Part shown: piece after piece, positions 44,440 to 52,943 of the stretch
Numbering within the stretch: position 1 is the first letter of the stretch
Layout of the letters: every line of letters starts with the position of its first letter
Assembly: GCA_039587475.1 (NCBI GenBank)
Contig: JBDHIK010000001.1
Coordinates: 40,630-104,629, forward strand
DNA from: N074bin45 sp039587475
GTDB lineage: Bacteria > Gemmatimonadota > Gemmatimonadetes > Gemmatimonadales > GWC2-71-9
DNA length: 64,000 bases
Direction of reading: 5' to 3'
The notes under the pieces: model-generated
The model's input: the letters and a program-made list of their open reading frames with translations, nothing else
Database searches by the model: none
Told to the model about the DNA's origin: nothing
Translations under genes and position numbers: made by a program

Positions 44440-45221
44440 AAGTCCTTGGCGCGGAATCGTCTCAGGCCGACGAGGAAGGGGATGACGGTCCACGAGACCA
44501 ACGCCGTCAGGGCCACGGCCTTGCCCAGCGCGCTTCCGAGGAAGCGGTTGAAGACCGCTCCTGTGTAGCCCATCAACGCGGCCACATCGAACTCCAGGAG
44601 CAGGAGAATGCGACCGATATCGATGGGATTGAGAAGGCTGAGGACCAACAGCGGCTGCTCCAGCGGATAGCGCCACAGGGAGGCGACCAGGACCAGCAGG
44701 ATGCCGTCGTAGACCACGGCGGACAGGAGCCAGATCAGGACCGCGACGCCGAACCCCTTGGCCCGGTCCTCGAACTGCACCGCGACCAGGAACGCCAGAG
44801 CGACAAAGGCCAGTGTCAGAAGAGCCCCGGTCAGAAGCAACACGGCGAGGGCGCTTCCGAAGCCCGACCAGGGATGCCACAGAAATGGCAAGGCCACACC
44901 GACCACGAACCCACCGGCCAGCGGGAAGGCCATGCCACCGAACATGCCGAGGAAGAGCGACGTTCGGTCCACCGGCTGGGCCAGGAGCATCACGATGAAC
45001 TCCCGAGCGTGATACAGATACATGGTGCCGAACATGATGCTGACCAGGGGGACCAGCAGGAGCACCACGTTCATCATGCTCAGCACGACACGGTCGCCGC
45101 TGCCCCCGAAACGAAAGAGGGCGTCGGTCATGACGAGGAACAGCAGGGTGTAGACCAGCACCCAGCGACCCCGCAGCACGTCGCGCAACTGATACCGGAG
45201 GATCTTGGCGGTACTTCTCAT
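44436..45221 (-). CDS. nosY: NosY, ABC transporter permease for nitrous oxide reductase maturation
   Basis: The 261-residue ABC-2-type permease has about six membrane helices (for example VVLSMMNVVLLLVPLVSIMFGTMYLY and ALAVLLLTGALLTLAFVALAFLVAV) and an N-terminal amphipathic start, ILRYQLRDVLRGRW. With NosF and NosD it helps assemble the CuZ centre of NosZ, probably by supplying sulfur to the periplasm. It overlaps nosF by ATGA. Confidence 0.88.
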   Translation of the reverse strand: MRSTAKILRYQLRDVLRGRWVLVYTLLFLVMTDALFRFGGSGDRVVLSMMNVVLLLVPLVSIMFGTMYLYHAREFIVMLLAQPVDRTSLFLGMFGGMAFPLAGGFVVGVALPFLWHPWSGFGSALAVLLLTGALLTLAFVALAFLVAVQFEDRAKGFGVAVLIWLLSAVVYDGILLVLVASLWRYPLEQPLLVLSLLNPIDIGRILLLLEFDVAALMGYTGAVFNRFLGSALGKAVALTALVSWTVIPFLVGLRRFRAKDF

Positions 45222-46021
45222 CGGCCGACCCCGTTCATGAGAGCGGCGATGGCACGCTCCAGCCGATCCTCCCCCGTCACGCGCTGAAGCTCGGCGCGCG
45301 GCCCCTGGAACGGGATGCTGCCATCCAGCATGAAGATCACCGAGTCGGTCAACTCTTCCAGTTCACTCATCACGTGACTGCTCAGCAGGACCGACGCCCC
45401 AGCGGAACGGCACCGCAGGATCTTGTCCTTGAGAATGCCGCTGGCCACCGGGTCGAGCCCCGCCGTCGGTTCATCGAGAATCAGGAGCGGGGGTCGAAAC
45501 AGGAAGGCGATGACCGCGTTGAGCTTCTGTCGCGTGCCGCCGGACAGGGTGCGCACCTGCTTGTCGAGCTCGGGGGCGAGGGCGAAGGTGTCCAACAACT
45601 CCTCGTCATACTCGGCGCTGGGACCGCGCAGGTGCCGAAGCATGGCGAGCACTTCGCGTCCCGAGAGATTTTCCGGAAAATGACTGGCCTGGGGCATGTA
45701 GCCGATGCCCCGGCGGTAGTCAGCGTCCCGGCCGACGGCCAGGCCGTTGACCAGAATGCGGCCCCGGTCAGGCCGTACCATGCCGAGGATGGCCTTGATG
45801 AGCGTGGACTTGCCGGCGGCGTTGGGGCCGACCACCGCGGTCACGCGTCCGACCGAGACCATGGCCGAGATGTCGTTCAGCACGTGGAGCGACCCGAACC
45901 GCTTCGCCAACCCTTCGATCTCGATGATCGGCGCCGTGGAGGTCACCAAACGAGGACCGCTGGGGCGATCGGCGGCAGCGTCGCCGGGGCGCGGCATCGA
46001 GGCGGTCATGAGGCCGGCCAT
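45218..46021 (-). CDS. nosF: NosF, ABC transporter ATPase for nitrous oxide reductase maturation
   Basis: The 267-residue ATPase shows Walker A GPNAAGKST (65-73), Q-loop MPQASHFPENLSG, signature LSGGTRQKLN, Walker B LLILDEPTAGLDP and switch His in LLSSHVMSELEE. It powers NosY. The N-terminus is about 30 residues longer than usual, so a start at one of the later Met codons is possible; the ATG at 46021 lies inside the end of nosD (16-base overlap). Confidence 0.93.
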   Translation of the reverse strand: MAGLMTASMPRPGDAAADRPSGPRLVTSTAPIIEIEGLAKRFGSLHVLNDISAMVSVGRVTAVVGPNAAGKSTLIKAILGMVRPDRGRILVNGLAVGRDADYRRGIGYMPQASHFPENLSGREVLAMLRHLRGPSAEYDEELLDTFALAPELDKQVRTLSGGTRQKLNAVIAFLFRPPLLILDEPTAGLDPVASGILKDKILRCRSAGASVLLSSHVMSELEELTDSVIFMLDGSIPFQGPRAELQRVTGEDRLERAIAALMNGVGR

Positions 46022-47244
46022 TGCATCAGTGGATGCGCATCCACCAGCGTTTCCGGCGTGAGCACCGGCAGGATGCGTTCGGCGACATCCAGCAAGTCGA
46101 CGAAGGCGCTCCGCATCAGCACCAGAGCCGGTTGGTAGCGTTCGACCAGAAGCGCAAACAGGCGGACCGGCCGAAACGGCACGTCCCCGTATCCGTCGCG
46201 GTCGAGATCGTAGCCCTCATAGGTATCCCAGAAGTTCTCGTTGAACCGGCTGGTGTTCGATCGACTGTTGGTGGCCACGTCGAACGTATTGCCAGAAAAC
46301 CGATTCCGGAAGAAATCGTTATCGCTGGAGCTGGCCATGATCTTGATGGCCCACCCGTTGGCCACAAACTCGTTGTGGCGCACCATGAGCCGGACCGCAC
46401 CATCGGCGTGCAGCGCGGTGCTGTTCCCCCGGAACACGTTGCGTTCCATGCGGCTGTCGGTGATGTCCTTCAACAACAAGCCGAAGGCCGCCGACCCCCA
46501 ATTGTCCTCGAAGTGGTTGCCGGTCATGGTCACCTGCTTGGTATACATGACCGCCACCCCCGAACCGTTCCGGATGAACCGGTTGTCGACGTACTCACAC
46601 CGGTGGGAAAACATGAAGTGGAGACCGTAGCGCATGTTGTCCCGGCTTACGTTCCGGCGGACAACCGCATCGGTGACGAATTCGAAGTACAAGCCATCCC
46701 GGTGACCGGTCAACTCGTTGTCTTCGATGAGGACATCCGATGAACTCCAGAGGTGGATGGCGTTCCCCGACCTCGTTTCGCTGGCCTTGCGTCCGGTGGC
46801 CCGATTGCGGCGGATGATGCACCCCTTCGACTTGGCCAGATAGATGCCGAAGAACGCGTCCTCGATCGTGTTGTCTTCCACCAGACAGCCTGTGACCTCC
46901 TGGAACTTCAGGGCCGCGCGGTCGTCGACGTAACTGGTCGCCACATGCCGGATGGTGAGACCCCGGATGGTGACGCTGTCCGCGGTGATGAGCAGGACGT
47001 CCTCGGCTTCGGTGCCGTCGAGAATGGCACCGGGCCGTCCTTCGATGGTGACGGGAATCGAAACGATCACCGTCGGTTCCCGGTAGATGCCCGGACCGAC
47101 GATGATGTGACTGCCCGGCGCCGCCTGGGCGAGCGCCGCACCGAGGGTGGGAACGGGGCCATCGGGCGACACCTCGATCGTCTGGGCGGCGGCGGGCGCT
47201 ACCAGCGCCGCCGTGATCCACCCCCAGCCCCACACCAGCCTCAT
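46006..47244 (-). CDS. nosD: NosD, periplasmic copper-site maturation protein
   Basis: After a Sec signal peptide (MRLVWGWGWITAALVAPAAAQ), the protein is a right-handed parallel beta-helix of repeats such as VLIEDNELTGHRDGLYFEF, AVVRRNVSRDNMRYGLHFMF and TMTGNHFEDNWGSAAFGLLL, which is the NosD/pectate-lyase-like (NosD, CASH) fold. NosD works with NosFY in building the CuZ [4Cu:2S] site. At 412 residues it has the usual length. It overlaps nosL (ATGA). Confidence 0.94.
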   Translation of the reverse strand: MRLVWGWGWITAALVAPAAAQTIEVSPDGPVPTLGAALAQAAPGSHIIVGPGIYREPTVIVSIPVTIEGRPGAILDGTEAEDVLLITADSVTIRGLTIRHVATSYVDDRAALKFQEVTGCLVEDNTIEDAFFGIYLAKSKGCIIRRNRATGRKASETRSGNAIHLWSSSDVLIEDNELTGHRDGLYFEFVTDAVVRRNVSRDNMRYGLHFMFSHRCEYVDNRFIRNGSGVAVMYTKQVTMTGNHFEDNWGSAAFGLLLKDITDSRMERNVFRGNSTALHADGAVRLMVRHNEFVANGWAIKIMASSSDNDFFRNRFSGNTFDVATNSRSNTSRFNENFWDTYEGYDLDRDGYGDVPFRPVRLFALLVERYQPALVLMRSAFVDLLDVAERILPVLTPETLVDAHPLMQWPAS

Positions 47245-47699
47245 GACCTGGTCACCAACTCCGGGAGCGTGTCAATGCCGGCCAACACACCGGCCCAGTC
47301 GAGCAGCGTCCCGCCGATCTGCATCCGCATGCTGTCGGCGACGGAGGCCGACCGGAACGCGGCGAGCCCGCTGGCCATCGGGGTGCGCAACCGGTCGCTC
47401 CGTAGGAACACCGCGTCATGGACCTGGAGGCGCTCTTCGGGCTCCAGGAACCGATGGACCCAGAGCCCGTGGATCTGGGTCTGCGGGGTTTCGGCGGCGA
47501 ACTCCGCCAGCTCCCCGATGTCGTCGAACACGAACACCTTGCCCGTGACGGTGACCAGCTGTCCCGCGAAGGCCGGATCGGTGATGGTCATGTGACACCC
47601 GTCGCAGAGATCCTGTCCATAGTGGATCGCACGGGGCTCAGGGGCCCCGCAGGCGCCAAGTCCCCAGACCAGCAGCACCATCATGGCGTGCTTGATCAC
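47241..47699 (-). CDS. nosL: NosL, copper chaperone lipoprotein
   Basis: The lipobox is LGAC (Cys17). The Cu(I)-binding motif is in GQDLCDGCHMTITD with Cys32, Cys35 and Met37, then VFVFDDIGELAEF typical of NosL. NosL delivers copper to apo-NosZ at the outer face. The start is GTG at 47699; there is a short gap from the nosB-like gene. Confidence 0.93.
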   Translation of the reverse strand: MIKHAMMVLLVWGLGACGAPEPRAIHYGQDLCDGCHMTITDPAFAGQLVTVTGKVFVFDDIGELAEFAAETPQTQIHGLWVHRFLEPEERLQVHDAVFLRSDRLRTPMASGLAAFRSASVADSMRMQIGGTLLDWAGVLAGIDTLPELVTRS

Positions 47700-47701
47700 G
47701 C

Positions 47702-48301
47702 CTAGGTCTCGCTCCTGGCGCCGGCCTTCGCGGACCGGAACTCCGAGATGGCCACCAGGGCGCCGATTGCCACAGAGACCATGGCCGCGAGTCCACCGAT
47801 GCCGGGCCAGGCCGAGGCGGTGAAGTTGAGGAGCTGTTTGTTGCCGAGAATCGGTGGCTGGTAGGTCATGCCCGGCACCTTGATCGCGGCCGTGGGGTCG
47901 AGGTTGTGCCCGTAGTCATAGCCCCAGAGCCAGAAGTCGACCAGGCCCGCGACCGCCCCGATCAGAAAGACGCCGATCCACAGGTAGAGCAGGGCGCGTC
48001 TGCCGGTCGCGGCGACGAGCAGCCCACCGACCATCATGACGACGACGAAGACCGGCATGAACCGCAGTTCCGGAATCGAGTCCGGCTCGATGGTCTTCAT
48101 GCCGATGTAGTGGTTCAACCCGTTGATCTTCTGCAGGTCATGCGGGGTCTTCATGCCCGTGATATCACTGACCCCGATCAGCAGGCCGATGCCCTCCGGA
48201 TACTGCGGGGCCCCGAGTTCGATGCGCCACAGGGGAAACAAGAACACCAATCCTAGGAGCACCGACGCTGTCCCGATCAGGATCCGCGATGACCGTCGCA
48301 T
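47702..48301 (-). CDS. NosB-like membrane protein between nosZ and nosL
   Basis: The 199-residue protein has four membrane helices (ILIGTASVLLGLVFLFPLW, FVVVMMVGGLLVAA, LYLWIGVFLIGAVAGLVDFW and IGGLAAMVSVAIGALVAI) and an extracytoplasmic loop with two His (GLNHYIGMK) and a Tyr/Gly/His-rich region (GYDYGHNLD). Its place directly after nosZ is that of nosB in clade II clusters, where a membrane protein of unknown role is usual. The ATG at 48301 has AAAGGA upstream; an in-frame start at 48397 would overlap the end of nosZ. Confidence 0.7.
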   Translation of the reverse strand: MRRSSRILIGTASVLLGLVFLFPLWRIELGAPQYPEGIGLLIGVSDITGMKTPHDLQKINGLNHYIGMKTIEPDSIPELRFMPVFVVVMMVGGLLVAATGRRALLYLWIGVFLIGAVAGLVDFWLWGYDYGHNLDPTAAIKVPGMTYQPPILGNKQLLNFTASAWPGIGGLAAMVSVAIGALVAISEFRSAKAGARSET

Positions 48302-48328
48302 GAAGATTCCTTTATGGTGCTGGGCGAA

Positions 48329-48357
48329 GAACGGGGGGTGAAGCTCACCCCCCGTTC
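48329..48357. terminator. 13-bp perfect hairpin between nosZ and the nosB-like gene
   Basis: GAACGGGGGGTGA (48329-48341) and TCACCCCCCGTTC (48345-48357) are perfect arms around AGC. It starts 20 bases after the nosZ stop. On the minus strand there is no U-tract (TTCGCCC follows), so full termination is doubtful. It may stabilise nosZ mRNA or reduce read-through into the maturation genes. Confidence 0.6.
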
Positions 48358-48377
48358 GGTTTGCCTCGCGTATTGTG

Positions 48378-50327
48378 TTACGGCGTGTTGTAGGCAATCG
48401 GCACGTTCGAGCCTCGTGGCGAGACCCGGGCGTACCCCTGCATCTCCTGGTGCAGTGCCGAACAGAAGTCAGTGCAATAGAACGGATAGACCCCGACCCG
48501 CGTGGGCACCCAGACCAGCGTCCGCGTCTCGCCCGGCATGACCAGCAGCTCCGAGGTATTGGCCCCGGTCACGGCGAAGCCGTGTGGCACGTCCCAGTCC
48601 TGCTCGAGGTTGGTCACGTGGAAGAAGACCGAATCGCCCACCTGCAGGCCTTCGATGTTGTCGGGCATGAAGTGGGTTCTGATGGTCGTCATGTACACGT
48701 GGACGTTGCGGCCATCGCGCTCGACCCGTGCGTCGGCCTCACTCAGGGCGGCGTACGGATGGTGGTTCTCGTCGAGTGGATAGATCTGGACCTGTTGATC
48801 CACGATCAACGATGCCGCCAGAGCCTGCGCGTAGTGTGGCTCACCCACGGTCGGGAAATCGAGCAGGAGGCGCATCTTGTCGCCGGTGATGTCGATCAAC
48901 TGCGCGGAGTGCGTCAGCTCCGGACCCGTGGGGAGGTAGCGATCCTTGGTGGTCTTGTTGAGCGCCACCACGTACTTGCCCCACGGTTCCCGGGTGTCCC
49001 CTCCGGGGATCGACAGATGCCCGATGGAGTAGTACGCCGGAATCCGATCGACCACCTCGAACGTCTCGAGGCTCCACTTGACGATTTCCGAAGAAATGAA
49101 GGCGCTGGTGTAGGCATAGCCCTGACCGTCGAACTCGGTGTGGAGCGGCCCCAGACCCGGGTTCTCCACTTCACCGGCCACGATCGATTCGTAGCGCAGG
49201 ATGGGAATACCGTCGACTTCACCGATGAAGTCTTCGCCTTCGATGGCCTGCAGCATCTTGTCGAACGAGTGTACGGGGATGACGGTGGCCAGCTTGCCGC
49301 CGCCCACGATCAACGTGCCCGTTGGATCGACGTCCACGCCATGCGGGGATTTCGGCGTCGGGAGGAAATAGACCATCCCCTCACAGGTGGCCGGCGTCAC
49401 GACGGTGACGTTCGTCATCTGGTCCGAGACCGCGATGTGGGCATCATTGAAATAGTTGTGCCGGTAGGTGGACTGCCACGTCTCACCCTGGTCCGCTGCC
49501 ACGCACTCCTCGGCGCGCATCCAGTTGACCGCGGCGATGTAGTCTTTGTCGTTCTGTGATGCGTTGACCTCCAGCAGCGTATTGGCCTGTTCGCTGTTGT
49601 AGGACGTGAAGAACGACCAGCCGTGTGACGGTCCCTTGCCCGAATGGGACAGGTCGTAGTTGTACCCCGGCACCAGGATCTGGAACGCCAGATTCATGCG
49701 CCCGTTGTCGTCGACCTTGACGAAGGACAGCATGCCGGAGAACTCCTCGGCATAGGAATCGATGGACACATCGGCTTGCGGGGTGGGGACGCTGAAGCGC
49801 GTCGCAGCCACCGTGTACTCGGTGTTCTGGGTCACGAACGGCGAGGCATGGTTGCCGGCCGAATTGGGGATCTCGATGATCTCGACCGTTTCGAAGGTCG
49901 AGAGATCGATCCTGGCGATCCGCGGCGTATTGTTCTCGTTGATGAAGATCCACCGCCCATCGACCAGACCATCCGTCTGCGACAATTCCGGATGATGGGA
50001 ATCTCCCCACGGCACGAATCCATAACTCGTCTCGAGCATGGCCTTCGTCTCTTCATTGTATCCCCAGCCATTCTCCGCCCACTGCGAGAACACCGGGACC
50101 TGCCGGAACAAGCGGCCGGACGGAAGTCCATAGACCCCCAACTGGCCACTGAACCCGCCGGACGTGAAGAAATAGAACTCATCATACTCGCCGGGTGGTA
50201 CATAGACGGCGGACGCGGCATCCCCCGTCCCGCCGACCGTCGAGCCGCCACAGCCGACCCATACCAGGGCGACCGCGCCCAAGAGCCCGGTCAGCACCCC
50301 ACTCACGAATCTCGTCGAACGTGTCAT
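48378..50327 (-). CDS. nosZ: nitrous oxide reductase NosZ, Sec-type (clade II-like)
   Basis: NosZ reduces N2O to N2 in the periplasm. The CuA site is explicit in the C-terminal cupredoxin domain: His582 (VPHGF), Cys618, Cys622, His626 and Met629 in CTDFCSALHQEM. The propeller that carries CuZ has the expected His motifs, such as DSHHPE, HSGKGPSHGW, NDAHIAV, SPHGVDVDPTG and GPLHTEF. The leader lacks twin-arginine and ends in a lipobox-like WVGC, which points to Sec export and probable lipidation, as in clade II enzymes. The 649-residue length fits. A cytochrome c gene is 62 bases upstream. Confidence 0.97.
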   Translation of the reverse strand: MTRSTRFVSGVLTGLLGAVALVWVGCGGSTVGGTGDAASAVYVPPGEYDEFYFFTSGGFSGQLGVYGLPSGRLFRQVPVFSQWAENGWGYNEETKAMLETSYGFVPWGDSHHPELSQTDGLVDGRWIFINENNTPRIARIDLSTFETVEIIEIPNSAGNHASPFVTQNTEYTVAATRFSVPTPQADVSIDSYAEEFSGMLSFVKVDDNGRMNLAFQILVPGYNYDLSHSGKGPSHGWSFFTSYNSEQANTLLEVNASQNDKDYIAAVNWMRAEECVAADQGETWQSTYRHNYFNDAHIAVSDQMTNVTVVTPATCEGMVYFLPTPKSPHGVDVDPTGTLIVGGGKLATVIPVHSFDKMLQAIEGEDFIGEVDGIPILRYESIVAGEVENPGLGPLHTEFDGQGYAYTSAFISSEIVKWSLETFEVVDRIPAYYSIGHLSIPGGDTREPWGKYVVALNKTTKDRYLPTGPELTHSAQLIDITGDKMRLLLDFPTVGEPHYAQALAASLIVDQQVQIYPLDENHHPYAALSEADARVERDGRNVHVYMTTIRTHFMPDNIEGLQVGDSVFFHVTNLEQDWDVPHGFAVTGANTSELLVMPGETRTLVWVPTRVGVYPFYCTDFCSALHQEMQGYARVSPRGSNVPIAYNTP

Positions 50328-50389
50328 GGCCTACCTCCAGCGAACCGAATCATCGGTCACCTTGTGAAAAGTGAAAACGAGTTGGTCAA

Positions 50390-50884
50390 TCAATCGCTGC
50401 CATCGGCCGCGGTACGCAGGTACTCGACGACGGCCCGCGCCTCCTCCGGCGTGACGTTCTGGTCAGGCATGAAGGAGAGGTACTCCGCCAGGAGGGCCTT
50501 GGCCTCCGGGTGGCGCTCGTACATCTCTTTCGGGTTCAGAATCATGTTCATGATGTAGGTGGCCGAGCGCTGGGTGGTCGCATCTCCCAGCGGTGGGCCC
50601 ACATAGCGCTCTGCCAGCTTGTGACAGGCCGAGCACTTGGTCGTGAAGACCGCTTCACCGGCTTCGGCCATCTCAGGGTCGAGATCGCCGAGTTCCACGA
50701 TTTCGGTGATGGGGCCGATGCCGTGCTCCACCTGGAACGCCGTCAGTTCCGCCTCGGCGTCCCCGCCGGTGGCTCCATTCGACCCGTTGGCGCCATCGTC
50801 CGCCGCGCCGCCGCAGGCAACCCCGCCCAGGAGAAACAACAGGGCCATGACTCCGGCAGGGGTCCGTGCTCTGGTCGTCGCCAT
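50390..50884 (-). CDS. mono-heme cytochrome c lipoprotein, likely electron donor to NosZ
   Basis: The lipobox is GVAC (Cys24), then a Gly/Asn/Asp-rich linker. The heme attachment site is CSACH (Cys84, Cys87, His88), and Met139 in SFMPDQN is the likely distal ligand. It should be tethered to the membrane and pass electrons to NosZ. It is the first gene of the cluster and is followed by a 62-base gap before nosZ. Confidence 0.93.
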   Translation of the reverse strand: MATTRARTPAGVMALLFLLGGVACGGAADDGANGSNGATGGDAEAELTAFQVEHGIGPITEIVELGDLDPEMAEAGEAVFTTKCSACHKLAERYVGPPLGDATTQRSATYIMNMILNPKEMYERHPEAKALLAEYLSFMPDQNVTPEEARAVVEYLRTAADGSD

Positions 50885-50931
50885 GAGGAGCCTTCCATTG
50901 TGGTATAAGATGACTTGTTCATGTGATTATC

Positions 50932-50956
50932 CACATTAGACACATCGCCTAATGTG
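50932..50956. promoter_or_regulatory. inverted repeat upstream of the nos cluster
   Basis: CACATTAG (50932-50939) and CTAATGTG (50949-50956) are perfect 8-bp arms with a 9-base spacer, about 48-72 bases before the cytochrome c start. A TGTG-N6-CACA motif (50922-50935) overlaps the left arm. The AT-rich region contrasts with its surroundings. It is a good candidate operator for an N2O, NO or oxygen regulator. The rest of 50957-51115 shows nothing I can assign. Confidence 0.55.
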
Positions 50957-51115
50957 AAGTAGCGTCAATCTAGGACTAGGTTCTCTTGTCTAGCGTGAAG
51001 CCATCGTGAAGACCGCTTCACTGTTCTCCGCCAACGATGAAGCCTCTGCCCGGCCCGGGTCGCATGCTGTATGTTATTGTCCATCATTGTCTTGTGACCT
51101 TGTGAGCCGACACGC

Positions 51116-51925
51116 ATGGACCGCAGCGCCACCCCATCGATCCCGTCCTGCCCCGCGGAAATCCTGGCAACCCCTGGCCAGCGGATCGTGATCGCGCACC
51201 GCGGCTCCTCGGCCAAGGCACCGGAGAACAGCGTCGCCGCCATGCAGTTGGCCCTCGTAGACGGTGCCGACGCGGTCGAGATGGATGTCAGGGTTGCCGG
51301 GGATGGCGTGCCGGTCATCATCCACGATGCGACGACTGGAAGGACCTGTAACGAAGACCTCGAGGTCGCCGCGACCGACCATGGCAGGCTGACCGCGCTC
51401 GACGCCGGCACCCGTTCCTCCATGAGCGAGGGTACCGAGCGCGGCATCCCCACCCTCGCCGACGTTCTGGAGCGTTTTCCATCGGTGCCGATCCTGCTGG
51501 AACTCAAGACCGCTGCGGGCCAGACCGAAGTCCGCCGGATCCTCGACCACTACGGAGCCCAGGAGCACGTCATGGTCGCCTCGTCGATCCATGCTGCCTT
51601 GCGAAGCTTCCAGGACGGCGTCTACCGGCGAGCAGCTTCCCGGAGGGAGATCGGCTGGTGGTACTTCGCCTCGCTGGCGGGCCGGCGGCCACACGGCCCC
51701 GGTTATCAGGCCATTTCCATCCCACCCCGGAGCGGCGTGCTGGCGTTGACGGGGCGACGCCCTCTGTCGACTGCCGCACGGGCCGGGCTCCCCATCCACG
51801 TGTGGACCGTCGACGACCCGGTCCAGGCGCAATGGCTGTGGCAGCAAGGCGTGACCGGCATCATCACCAACGCGCCCGACCGACTCGTCGCGCTGCGAGA
51901 CGCCGCCGATCATGATGACCGGTAA
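51116..51925 (+). CDS. glycerophosphodiester phosphodiesterase
   Basis: The catalytic core is clear: IVIAHRGSSAKAPENS (His and Arg, then Glu), ADAVEMDVRVAGDGVPVIIHDAT (Glu, Asp and the second His) and ILLELKTAAG (Glu and Lys). It hydrolyses glycerophosphodiesters to glycerol-3-phosphate and an alcohol. There is no signal peptide, so it is cytoplasmic (UgpQ-like). It overlaps the next gene by 14 bases, so the three genes to 53953 form an operon. Confidence 0.93.
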   Translation: MDRSATPSIPSCPAEILATPGQRIVIAHRGSSAKAPENSVAAMQLALVDGADAVEMDVRVAGDGVPVIIHDATTGRTCNEDLEVAATDHGRLTALDAGTRSSMSEGTERGIPTLADVLERFPSVPILLELKTAAGQTEVRRILDHYGAQEHVMVASSIHAALRSFQDGVYRRAASRREIGWWYFASLAGRRPHGPGYQAISIPPRSGVLALTGRRPLSTAARAGLPIHVWTVDDPVQAQWLWQQGVTGIITNAPDRLVALRDAADHDDR

Positions 51926-52943
51926 GGCACTGGCCACTCCGCCGTGGGCCCGGGCGTCTGACCAGGAGTTGCTGGCGCTGCGATTCGCCGACCTGGAGCT
52001 GGTCGCACCGGGACCGTTTCTCGAGGGATGCATAGCCAAGGTGTTCGGGGAGCTCGAGGCCCGCGGGCTCAGGCTCAAACCGAGTGTGTGGCTCTCGGAC
52101 GAATGGTTCTCTCCAGATGGCATTGCCGGCATCGCCGTGCCATTCTATCTGTCGCACCCGCGGCTCATCCGTCTGGAACGGCGGATGATGCATCGGGCGG
52201 AGGGCGCCGCCCGAGCCGAATGCCTGCGGCTCATTCGCCACGAAGTTGGACACGCGGTGCAGCACGCCTACCACCTGGAGCGGCAGCGAGGCTGGCGTAC
52301 GGTATTCGGACGATCCTCGACACCCTATCCAACCCGCTACCGGCCCGACCCTTCCAGCTGGGATTACGTCCATCACCTCGGTGACTGGTACGCCCAATGC
52401 CACCCTGACGAAGACTTCGCGGAGACCTTCGCGGTCTGGCTGCGACCGCGCTCCGGCTGGCGACATCGCTACGCCGGCTGGCCTGCCCTGGGGAAACTGC
52501 TGTACGTTGAAGACCTCATGCGTGAGTTGGCCGCGATGCCGGTGCCGCGCGCCCGTCGCCGCCAGATCGATCCGGTCGGGCGACTGACCAGAACGCTGGG
52601 AGATCATTATCGGGAACGGCGGCGACGCTTCCGACTGCACCGGCCGAGTCAACTCGATGGACCGTTGCGACAAGTGCTGGGGGACGGCCCGGCGCGGCGG
52701 CGCGGCACTACGGTGCTGCGCGCGGTTCGCCGCGATGTCGAGGCGGCGGTGGACCCCACTACTCCCGTGGCGTCCTACGCGTTCGCCATGACGTACGACG
52801 ACCTCGTCTCCCGAGCCTCGGTGCTCGATGTGCGGACGTCACGGTCCGCAGCATCCACGGTGACTGATCTCGCGCGGTTTCTCCGGCGCCATGTCCGGGC
52901 CCTGCTGCGCGACCCTTCGACGCGGGAGTGGATACCGCTATGA
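51912..52943 (+). CDS. putative zinc metallopeptidase
   Basis: The zinc motif is LIRHEVGHAVQHAY (HExxH) with a third ligand Glu or Asp likely in HPDEDFAETFAVW about 60 residues later, as in the putative zinc-binding metallopeptidases seen next to ATP-grasp proteins. It has no signal peptide and a basic second half (RERRRRFRLHRP). The stop overlaps the start of the ATP-grasp gene (ATGA), so they are co-translated. I cannot identify a substrate. Confidence 0.75.
   Translation: MMTGKALATPPWARASDQELLALRFADLELVAPGPFLEGCIAKVFGELEARGLRLKPSVWLSDEWFSPDGIAGIAVPFYLSHPRLIRLERRMMHRAEGAARAECLRLIRHEVGHAVQHAYHLERQRGWRTVFGRSSTPYPTRYRPDPSSWDYVHHLGDWYAQCHPDEDFAETFAVWLRPRSGWRHRYAGWPALGKLLYVEDLMRELAAMPVPRARRRQIDPVGRLTRTLGDHYRERRRRFRLHRPSQLDGPLRQVLGDGPARRRGTTVLRAVRRDVEAAVDPTTPVASYAFAMTYDDLVSRASVLDVRTSRSAASTVTDLARFLRRHVRALLRDPSTREWIPL

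Noticed and set aside
50340..50392. FNR box before nosZ (TTGGTCAATCAA)
   Set aside because: Only one half-site resembles TTGAT; the second half is absent at the required spacing.
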